From NCBI GenBank assembly GCA_030789695.1, contig CM061132.1, positions 152,962,597-153,026,596 of the forward strand: a stretch of 64,000 bases of DNA. The letters are read 5' to 3'. Positions 10,313 to 19,638 of this stretch are shown piece after piece. Both the position numbers and the translations under genes were made by a program. The notes below the pieces were generated by a model. The model worked only from the letters and a program-made list of their open reading frames with translations. It made no database searches and was not told the origin of the DNA. This stretch comes from Scilla litardierei (taxonomy: Eukaryota > Streptophyta > Magnoliopsida > Asparagales > Asparagaceae). Positions within the stretch are counted from its first letter, which is position 1. Each line of letters opens with the position of its first letter.

Positions 10313-13000
10313 TAAAACCGTCTACACTATAGACTTGAGGGGTTTCTATGTTCATGTTAGACCAACCATTTGAATCTCATTCAAATAATTCACTTGGTCT
10401 TACGGAATCTATAATATTTTATTTACTTGGATCTTATCCAGTTCATCGTACCTTACGATAATAATTTAAATTTGTTAATGGTCATTTCAAATGGCTCATA
10501 TCTATTTTGATAAAGCATCAAACTTTTGATTACTTTATCAAACTATATGTTCCATCTCTTTGATGCCTTGCATGTAATTTACACGCTCCCACTGACCTTG
10601 AAAACTCTCTGCCTAATTCATATAAGTTGGCCCGTCTAAATCATATTTAGAAAAACGAACTTATAAGTGAATGCTCCAATTTTCATGGTCAAACTGAGCG
10701 TTTACATCGAGTTTGGTCCGAGTAGATCTGTACACATCTGCTGGCGAGACGGTTTCAACTAATCCATTTTAAAGAAATTAGGATAAAAACCGTTCTCGAC
10801 CAACATGATTGTACTTCACTATTTTCTTTATGCATCTAATCTTTCAACTTAAAGCTTTACTTGCAGAAAGCAAGGAATCATTTTCCTTGGGTACGTAAAC
10901 TAAATTCCAAAATTTATTTACGCACACGGACCAATTCTGATTGCATCAAGTTATAAATCGGAGATACTACTCCGAATCATCATCCCGGAAGTTAACTAAG
11001 TCATCATCAGTTATGATGTCTAACTCGACTCTTCGTCTCACGAAATTCGAGTAATTATATAACTTCCTAATGATTGATTTAATGAATATCTTATTGATAA
11101 TGTCCTCACAGAACATTATCAAAACCTAGGCATTAGTATCTGGGACTTAAACCAGAAGGAGGACTTAACTCAGAGTCACTTACAATGGATCGCACCAAGT
11201 CTAACTAAGTGTGATTCATACCTTTTGACACACGGATGTGTTAACAGACTTGACCTAAGAGAAAATCACATTTTCTTTTAATTACGTAAGATTTAATGTA
11301 GCTAAGTATTTGACCATTCGATCTAATCGAATCAGTTTAAATACTTTAGTCATTTCGTTCTTTATTTTATCAGACTTGTGTTTCATCAAGAACATGTGTC
11401 TTAATAAAATATACGAATAACTTAATTTGGTTAATCTAGACTCGGGTTCATCCGTATGTACCAGACTGAGTTCGATAACTCATTCTCCCACTGTCTTACA
11501 GATGGGTTTCGGCCATTCTATCTAAGAGGATAAGACTCACAAGTGTCCGCAGACTTCATAATACGAGAGGTCAGACCCCTCTTTATGTGACTTGTGAAGC
11601 TTAGTCTCTCGATACGGCCTAGTCTATTTTTCCATACAAGTTTGTTACTATCTTGTGTATATATATATTAACATTTAATATATATATTATCGTTATACAT
11701 AAATTACTAACGCAAAAAATTGCTTCAGAAGCGAGGTGACGACATTCGTCAAATTGTGTTAGACGTCTTTTGTATAACAATAATTATAAAATCGTGACAT
11801 CAAAATATGTCACATTTTCATTTCCTCCTACTTATGCCGTTACTAATGATAAATTAAACTATTAAACTCGATTGACTTTACGGAGTGCCTTCTTCCTTTC
11901 TAAATCACATTTAGATATAAATAGCCCAACATAAATAAATAGCTATGCAAGCATCTTATGTATCCAAACGCCTGAGAGGTGCAATCTTGAGTGTAGCTCA
12001 AGAAGTTGCTTGTCTCAAGATTCGGTTTGAATACATAGTCTTGCACCGCTCATGCACTCGTATTCGACTCAAACAGTTTGATCGAATTCTCGAACTTTGC
12101 GGATCAAAATTGTTTGTCCATACAACCTTGAGGGTAACTCGACAAGTTGTAGGGAGAAACATACTTCAAATATCCTATATGTTCAAGCTGCCTCATATAG
12201 AGACAAGTGACATGTAGCGTGAATTTATTTGTTGGACCCAGAACTTAATGAAATCATATTTCTTAAGTCTGTTCTTTAGAAGGTTATTTTAATGTCAACG
12301 AGAATATAGTTTAATCCTATTAACTTAAATTTAACTTGATATTCAATTAATCAACCTATTTGACCAATTAACTAATTCCATTGAAAAATTATATTTTGAT
12401 TCCTTCGGTAAACATAGTCTTGCCCTAGTTTTGGCATATGTTCAAAATTAAATATAGGTAGAATGGCTTTTATCTATCTATATCCTCCCACTATTTTTAC
12501 GATCGTTTCAAAGCTTAATAATGAACGATTTAATCAAATTAAAATATTTAGTGAAAGATGGATCCAATCATCCTGAACCTCACAACCTTGAGGAGACTCA
12601 ACAAGTTGATTGGTTCCATGATTGGTAGACTAACTCTTAGTCAATCACATCACATGTGACTCCCTATCGTTTTTTACCCACAGTCACTTATGATCTTGAG
12701 GAGACTCAACAAATCATAATGACTGGTCTAGTCAGACCCTTGATTTCGTGTCCAGATTTGACTTAGATCGATGCTCGAGGAGACCCGACGTATCGATTTG
12801 GGTCAAGTCTAGACTACATCACATGTATGTTGGAGTTTGTTCCTTAAAGATAAACATGTCATAGCTTGAGGAGACTCAACAACTATAATTGTCTTCTTTG
12901 AGTTACCAAGCTCCAAAATCAAGGAGGGATACGGATTAATCTTTAATAAGATTTATAACGCATTGACTAGATATAGTCCAGGGTGTCATACAATCATGAT
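10313..13000. other. Internal region of element A built of consecutive imperfect hairpins
   Basis: There is no ORF beyond about 90 codons. Inverted repeats can be read in many consecutive segments: 10359-10400, 10506-10542, 10583-10701 (arms about 45 nt), 11096-11120, 11302-11349, 11946-12045, 12112-12160, 12561-12627, 12681-12725, 12750-12814 and 12827-12919. The last four share an apical core cttgaggagactcaaca or a close variant, and 12112-12160 carries a looser one, while their outer arms differ but remain complementary. I did not run a folding program. AT-richness alone would give short stems, but arms of 25-45 nt are more than I would expect by chance. Confidence 0.6.
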
Positions 13001-13529
13001 TCGCGATATTGCGATCCAGCGGAACACAGCCAGGGAATTAACTAAGCCATGATCACTGCCCCTTGGACTAGCAAGGGTTGATCCAGAACTCTTAGCCAAG
13101 CACATTGACTGGATCATGGTCCATTGAATGAAGCTTGTCATTATTGTATGTGTGCCATAGACTAAACAGCTTTTATTAACAACTAATTAATCCTATCAAC
13201 TAGTTGAATCCTTAAATTCAAAATTTTAGGATATGTTTAATAACTTTTATTAAGTCCTTATCAACTATAAGGTTCACGTGCTATCCTAATCGTTATTAGG
13301 ATTTTAATAAATTTTATTAACAACGCTAAAAGCGAAGTCCTTTAATGAAAATTAATAATAACAATTAGAATTAAGAAACATTAAAGGGTGTTGTTAATAT
13401 TTTATTAAAACATAGCATGTCATTAAAATTTAAGTAATAAATTTTAATCATTTCTTAATGACTAACCTAAAAGATTGTCTTGTGTTATCAAATAAGGGAC
13501 AAGATGAACTAGCCATTAAAATAAAGCTA
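13001..13529 (-). other. AT-rich non-coding internal sequence of element A
   Basis: The segment holds no coding signal and no clear repeat except runs of ttaa and ttatta. It bridges the hairpin region and the repeat-bearing leader. Confidence 0.5.
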
Positions 13530-14040
13530 CACTAATTTATCGCATAAAAGGTGTACAACTATTTAACAATTTAAATAGAACAATGTCTATCACATAAACA
13601 ATTTTAGCATGCAAACATAAATTTAACATTTAAATTTAAAATATGATTTTAAAAATATTTTATTTTTATCTCATAAAAACTTGTTTTTAAAATCACAACT
13701 TTGCATGCTACTTTTAAAAAATTTATCGCATAAAAATTTTAACTTTTAAAATCAGTTTTAAAATATCTCATAAAATTAAAACATCATTTTAAGAAACTTT
13801 CATGCTTAAAAATTTATCATATAAAATTTTTAGGCACTTTAAACTTATCGCATAAATTTTAAAAGATTTAAAATTAGTTTTAAAAATTATCACATAACTT
13901 TTAAAACGACAGTTAAAAATTTTCATATTTAAAAATGTATCACATAGATTTTTAAATATCAAAAACATTTTTAAAATTTATCTCATAACTTTAAAAACAT
14001 TTTTAAAAGTATTTAAAAGCATTTTAAAGTTTAATAATAA
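13530..14040 (-). repeat. Leader of element A with about ten TATCnCATAAA motifs
   Basis: The motif tatcgcataaa, with c/t/a variation at the middle positions, recurs roughly every 40-60 bases: near 13,538, 13,587, 13,669, 13,722, 13,766, 13,818, 13,847, 13,888, 13,939 and 13,979. The sequence between is AT-rich and unalike. On minus this is the 5' leader immediately after the PBS, where packaging or dimerisation signals of retroelements are expected. Confidence 0.65.
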
Positions 14041-14069
14041 TCGCAGGCTAGATCGTTACGCAGACCTAC

Positions 14070-14081
14070 GCTTTGATACCA
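14070..14081 (-). other. Primer binding site of element A (initiator-Met type)
   Basis: The minus strand reads tggtatcaaagc, one base after the LTR end, matching the copia consensus TGGTATCAGAGC at 11 of 12 positions. Confidence 0.85.
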
Positions 14082-15878
14082 CTGAAGGGAATTTCTGGGA
14101 CCCTTAGGGCACAAAAACTCTATGCCCGTCCTAAGTCGGACGGAACATAGACAGAAATAGCAGCGGAAAATAATCATGTTAATCTAATTAACATTTTAAC
14201 CCTAAGGTCCAAGACCCTAATCCAAGATCTATGCCGACTTGGGATTGGTCTGACCATCCCAAGAAGGATCTAGCCTATTGCGATTAAATTAAACTAATGC
14301 TAATAAACACATACCCGGAATCTCAACCCTGGGGCAGGCGAGATGTTCCGCACCGTCTTCCGAGCTGCTCCCGTCCCATGCCGAGCCGCTCCTCGAACCG
14401 CTCCTCGAACCGCTCCGCATCCCGAGGCGATCAATCCCGTGTCACCGAGCCAACCACGCGCTGAAGAAAGTTTCACGCGAGTAAAACCTCCGCCTAGATT
14501 TCGGATTTGAATCCGAACTCCTTTGAGGCTTTGCTAGAGCCCTCAGGAGCAAGGCAGAAATTTATAGGGAGAGGAGAAATATTAATTTAACTTAGATCCG
14601 AGCGTGCTCCAACATTTACGAGAGCCGCTCAGATCTAGAGCTTGGGACGAGTTTTGAGGAGGAAAGCAGACCCCTATTTATATAGGTGGCTGACTACTCC
14701 CCTTTCTCAAAATCCGATGTGGGACTATTAATTTGAGTTAATCAAAATCAAGTTAGTTTGCACTTCACAAAGTGCAAACTTCCGTGAATTTTAACTCACT
14801 CACCGTTGAGCTTCATGATTGATACAACCTATCAATTCGAAGGGTGTTCAATGGTGAACGCGTAGGAAAAAACGGCTCGTCAATCCGAGTCCGTTTGACC
14901 CTTCAAACAATTGTCCAAAGTTAGCCAAAAGTCATGCTTCTCTTAGAAACGTAGTGACCGGCGCCCCGCTTGCGTCGCGGTGGCGCGGTGTCGTCTACCG
15001 CAAGTTTCACGGTTAGTGTAGGGTGCGGGAATATCGAACTCAGGGAGGCGAGGTTGTGCTTGGGTCAGGTAGGACCTAAATCACCCCGAGGGGCGAGCTA
15101 GCCCGAATCGGTGGTTGGTTGTCACGAAAGGAAATGAAAGCGTATGAACAAAAAGAAAGTAAACCCGGGACTTTGGTTTTCGACCCGACGAGAGACTCTC
15201 GCCGCTACGGCCTACGGGTATGGATAGCGATCGGGATTAGGGTCTAATGGTGAGACGTTGCCTCTGAAAGTGGTACCGGCGTCCCATGGGCCCGATATTC
15301 CGGTCGGTGCCCAGGATGATACACCGGACTTCCCGGATTCGATCAGTGGGCACTCCCGTGTCCATAAACACTGATCGATCCCGGGAGCACTAAGTCCGCA
15401 ACGATATCTCCCAACGTCTCATCCTGCCGCTCCCGCGTGCTAGGATTCGGCGTCTACGCTAAAGGCGTGAGCTTTGGCTAGGGAGTCAACCGCCAAGTTT
15501 ATTCCCCCTTGGCCCGACGGTCAAAGGCGGTCTTTTTCTCGCCGATGACAATGAAACGCCCCGCGTAACCGTTAGATTCCTACTCCCTATCGATTTCCTA
15601 ACCCTATGGACGCATCGGGAAGAGCCCCCGAAGGGGCTTCCACCAAAATCCCAGATTTGGGAACTACTCACAAAAATTCATGAAAAAGCAATCTAAATGA
15701 AATTTAACCGTTAGAATCATAATCAGACAATTGCAATGCGGAAGTAAAGGAGTAATAAAGACAATACTAAAAAATTAGAAAGATCTGAAAACTTACTTAA
15801 GAGTAACAATTACAGCCGTCACAAGGAAATAAAACAGTAAAAAAATACAACTCTCCCGTTTCTGGAACCCTAGGGGTC

Positions 15879-15888
15879 CTATATATAG
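15879..15888 (-). promoter_or_regulatory. TATA box of LTR E
   Basis: The self-complementary ctatatatag lies just downstream, in minus sense, of the palindrome array, and is repeated at 23491-23500 in the other LTR. It is the probable U3 promoter. Confidence 0.7.
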
Positions 15889-15894
15889 GTTTTC

Positions 15895-16268
15895 GGATCA
15901 ACCGATCGGGTGACAAGTCAACCGATCGGTTGATCCGTTACAGATAAATTACAGAAAACGGCGAGTTTTCACCCGATCTCACGAACCGATCGGGTGAGTT
16001 CTTGAGCGACCGGTTGGATCTTGGAGCAGTCGGGTGAACCGGTCGGTTCGACGCCCGTGTCTTCAGCTCTTTTTCTCAGCTACAGATGAACCGATCGGGT
16101 GAGAGTCACCCGATCGATTGGAATTCTGCTCGAAAAGACAGAGAACAGCCGCCCGCAGAACCGGTCTGTGAACCGGTCGGGTGACTTCTTTGTGAGCTGC
16201 GGTAGCGACCGGTTGGTGCACGCGTGCATCACCCGATCGGTTGGAGATGACCAACCGACCGGGTGAGG
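15895..16268. repeat. ACCGATCGGT palindrome array in LTR E (3' copy)
   Basis: About fifteen copies of a 10-14 bp palindrome or its half sites occur, such as caaccgatcggttg, aaccgatcgggtga and tcacccgatcggttgg. They alternate in orientation at irregular 15-45 bp spacing. The array is upstream of the TATA box in element sense, the usual place for an enhancer. The other LTR has the same array at about 23,510-23,880. Confidence 0.9.
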
Positions 16269-16511
16269 GGCTGAAAGATGAATACTTCGCCGTTTGACCC
16301 CCTGGATCACGCGTGACTTCTCCCGTTGCTCCGGGGACTTGGGATATCATCGTAAAAGGTCCCCTACGTGGTCGAACTCCTGCAATCATGGACAAACAAA
16401 GAAAAGTGAAAGAAAACGGGAAAACATACGAAAACGAATAAGAGACGGCGGAAAACACGGAGAAACACAAAAGAAAACGTGCGTGAATATATGAAATATA
16501 GACGCACGTCA

Positions 16512-16524
16512 AAATCCCCCAAGC
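16512..16524 (-). other. Polypurine tract of element E
   Basis: The minus strand reads agcttgggggatttt directly before the LTR start tgacgtgcg. PPT-like copies of agcttggggga recur inside the element at 17764 and 18043. Confidence 0.75.
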
Positions 16525-18248
16525 TGAACTCTTCCTCGTCCTCGAGGAAGACGAGTGAGAGTAGGAGCTCGGAAGGGAAAAATAGAGAGGAAGAAGGAAA
16601 AAGAAAACTCTAAGCCCTAGATCGTCCATCAGAGCCATCAAAATCAAAAACGACACACCTAGCAAGCGAACGCCAAATCACACCACTAAACCTAGGAAAG
16701 CGAGTCCAAATAAGTGTCGTGGGTCCACGCAGTGAAGCGCGAGTGAGCGTGACCGTGTGCTAGCAAATGGTGAAGCTTTCTACGATGTGCAATGAGGCTC
16801 GATATACACAAATCCAAGATATGACCCAAATATCGAATCGAATTGAATTAAGCGGCGAATATAAGTTCAAGCATGCATGAGAATAGAGAGAATAGAAGCG
16901 TATCATGCATCGGGGACTCCACAACTAGTGGTTAAGGGAATCACGCCACTATAGCCTAGATACTAGCTAAAAGGTTCCCAAGCCAAGTGTTTTCGATAAC
17001 GACGGGGGTTGAGATGATGTGGAGAAGAACACTCGGTGCAAATTCTCGCCTTCCCTTTATTCTTGGCAAGTATGAAAATATTCACACGGGAATTTTTTTT
17101 TGGGTTTTGGGTATTTGCATATTTTTTTGGCTTTTTGGCTATACAATCTTTTTCTTTTTTTTTCTTTTCTCCCATTTTTTTTTTGGATTTTTGGCTATAC
17201 ACATGTGTACTCTCCCAAGTGGGAGAACGGTACACGACGAGGGGATTTGCACCAAGTAAAACAAAAAAGAAGTCGAAATCTAAACACTCGGGCAAATGAG
17301 ACTATTCTTGCTAAATAGAGCTTAGGCTAAATGGGTTATCCTAGTCCTTAGTTGTGGAATCCCGACGCATGCGAAATGAAGTATACGATATATATATAGC
17401 ATGCATTAGAAGCAAATACCGAGTATTCAATATCGAAGCATGATAATCTAGGGGTCATTCCTGGACAGGTATATAAAGTAAAATCACAAAGCAGAAGCGC
17501 ACCAAATGCTAGTCACGACACACGACTCACAAAAAGCTAAGTGGACCCACGATGCGTGGAATGCAAGAGGACTCGAAATCCTAGGGTTAGTGAGTGTGAT
17601 TATCGATGCAATGCTAGGTGTGTGTGACTTCGTGGCGATTCATCATAGGATTCATTTCTAGGAGAAAGAGCTAAAGAAAGAAGGAAAAAGAAAAAAGAAA
17701 AACACGATGGAAAACGACTCAAATAACGTAGAAAGACAACACAAATGACGCACGAAGTGCGACTCCCCCAAGCTGAAACTTGCATTGCCCTCAATGCAAT
17801 ATGAGTGAGTACGGTAGGGCAAGGAAAATGGGGGGAAATACGCACAGACACGAAAAGAAATGAAAACGAGGAAAACACATAGATAAAACTGAAAAAGAAA
17901 GAAAAAAACAAGATCAAAATCAAACAATACGAAAATAAAAATAAAATAAAATCACACGACACGACACTCAAAAAGTGAAAAACAAACACACACACAAAAA
18001 TGAGAAAAACAAACAAAACACGACAGCACACCAAAGTAGACTTCCCCCAAGCTAGACCAGAAAGAGCTAGCGAAACGATATGATCAATGAAATCCAGATA
18101 TGTGCAAGGGGGAGTCAAAAACAAAAGGGGGTGAATCTAGAAAATAACACGCAAATAGTCCCCTCCCTCCGACAGAGACAAAGCGGGGCCCCGAAAAGAC
18201 AGATGGGCACAAAAATGGGGGGGGGGGGTCAAAAGCGGGAGAGAAAAA
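16525..18248 (-). other. Non-coding 3' region of element E with two further PPT-like tracts
   Basis: The region is A-rich on plus (long runs of gaaaaagaaaa and acacgaaaa) and has no supportable protein. The motif cccccaagct, identical to the true PPT core, occurs at 17764-17773 and 18043-18052. After the 17764 copy the minus sequence tcgcacttcgtgcgtc resembles the first bases of the LTR. Multiple PPT-like tracts upstream of the 3' LTR are known in several plant retroelement groups. Confidence 0.6.
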
Positions 18249-18638
18249 TCAAGCAGGGGCACCACCCTCTGGGGGTGGTGACGGGGGCCTGCGCTGGGGA
18301 CCAGGAGTCGTGGGGGGTGGAATGTGGAGCTCGGAGACGTCGGGTGGGTCTTCGCGGATGTGGCGAACGAAGTTTTGAAGGAAGGGGAGGTCACGGTCGA
18401 CGGATTCCTGGCTTATCCGACCACCCTGACCAGCAAGGAGGACCATGGCCGTGAATCGGTCGGCATGGTCATCGGATTGGAATTGCATCCCATATTCGGG
18501 ATCGTAACCGGGAGGTGGGGAAGTGGTGCGTGGTGTGGTGGATGGGTTAGAGGTGGTGGGCTGTGTGCGACGGGTACGACGGGTGGGCCTAGGGTTCGAA
18601 GAGCTAGCGTCGGTGGGTTTAATACGGCGGGGAGGCAT
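18249..18638 (-). CDS. ORF2 of element E, short proline/arginine-rich protein (129 aa)
   Basis: I chose the ATG at 18636-18638 (MPPRRIKPTDASSSN) because the upstream in-frame part looks untranslated, and MPPRR-type starts are familiar in downstream ORFs of Athila-like elements. Residues 1-50 are basic and Ser/Thr/Pro-rich. Residues about 55-105 (FQSDDHADRFTAMVLLAG, then LPFLQNFVRHIRED) look folded, and the tail is proline-rich. It may be an N-terminal remnant of the larger 'putative plant transposon protein' found in such elements; the longer central domain is missing. It has its own palindrome cluster and a TATA-like box upstream. Function unknown. Confidence 0.5.
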   Translation of the reverse strand: MPPRRIKPTDASSSNPRPTRRTRRTQPTTSNPSTTPRTTSPPPGYDPEYGMQFQSDDHADRFTAMVLLAGQGGRISQESVDRDLPFLQNFVRHIREDPPDVSELHIPPPTTPGPQRRPPSPPPEGGAPA

Positions 18639-19075
18639 TGTGTAGGTGTGTTTGTGCGCGTAGGTGTGTGAAAGTACAACGAATTCAACACAAACATAAA
18701 ATACGACCAACAAGCAAACAGAATATTTGGGAAAAGATTAAAATTAAGCAAAGGAGCGAGGTTACCCAAAATGAGATGAAGATAGTTGCTCGTGGATGCC
18801 CCGATGCTGCTCGATTGGAGCACGATGTGAAGCCGCAGCGATCTCTTCAACAAGTTCCGAAGCGGGGGGGGGGGGGATTGGGGGAAATCTAGGGTTTGTG
18901 TGTAGGGAGATGACGGGGGAATGGAGAGAAATGATGGTGGATGGGTAGGGAAATGGTTGGAGAAGAAGATCGAGGCTGATCTTGGGGAAGAAAGCAGGAA
19001 GGCGCACGATGGGAGATGAAACGGCAGAGGGTCGGGCGATCGGGCGAGGGAGAAAACGAACGGGTGTCGGGGGTG

Positions 19076-19085
19076 GTTATATAGG
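19076..19085 (-). promoter_or_regulatory. TATA-like box upstream of ORF2 in element E
   Basis: The minus strand reads cctatataacc, about 440 bp before the ORF2 ATG and directly downstream of the 19,090-19,445 palindrome array. The order palindromes, then 'tatatagg', copies that of the LTR (15,879 onwards). Confidence 0.5.
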
Positions 19086-19089
19086 ATTT

Positions 19090-19445
19090 TAAGTCGAACC
19101 GACCGGGTGACTTGTCACCCGATCGGTTGACGGTTGGGTCGAAAATCTTGCCGAAGAGATGCTACAGGCGAACCGATCGGTTGACTTTTCAACCGACCGG
19201 TTGGCCGCTCCACACAATTTTCCCGAGAACTTAGGGCTGCTCACCCGGTCAGGTCAACCGATCGCGCTCGAACTCAACCGATCGGTTGATATTCCCCAAA
19301 ATTTCCCGAGAGTTCTCCCCAGCTCACCCGGTCTGCCACCCGGTCTCTTTACTACTCAACCGATCGGGTCATATGGGGACAGATCTCGGCATGTATCTGA
19401 TACTTCCCAACCGATCGGGTGAGTTGTCACCCGATCGGTTGGGGC
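19090..19445. repeat. Internal ACCGATCGGT palindrome array of element E
   Basis: At least ten copies of the LTR-type palindrome or its half sites (cgaaccgaccgggtga, caaccgatcggttgat, cacccgatcggttggg) lie between the gag-protease ORF and ORF2. They are of the same type as the U3 array but the sequence between them differs, so this is not a simple copy of the LTR. Confidence 0.88.
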
Positions 19446-19638
19446 CTGTTTCCTGCAAAAACCAAGAAATTTGCTTAAGTCCCCGAACGGATGTTCTCGC
19501 GGCTGATTTTATTTATAAAAAGAGATAAAATAAAGTAAAAAAAATAACGCTAAAAAGTGGGAAAAAGTTTAGAACATGGGTTGCCTCCCATGAAGCGCAC
19601 TTGTTTAACGTCGTTGGCTCGACGCCCGCAAGAGATGC
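19446..19638 (-). other. Spacer after gag-protease of element E
   Basis: About 190 bp with no coding signal, including an A-rich run (19,510-19,560). Confidence 0.5.

Larger units (their letters stand above)
14955..16511 (-). repeat. 3' LTR of element E (1,557 bp)
   Basis: It begins tgaccggcgccccgc and ends gacgcacgtca on plus, and pairs with 22566-24123. The reading frames inside (for example on minus at 16063-16665) are by-products of LTR sequence. Confidence 0.95.

Noticed and set aside
15895..16268. CRISPR-like array of short repeats
   Set aside because: Spacing is irregular, repeats are palindromic half-site variants in both orientations, and the context is a plant LTR.
16063..16665. 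200-codon minus frame in LTR E
   Set aside because: It spans the LTR/internal border and the palindrome array; it is duplicated only because the LTR is.
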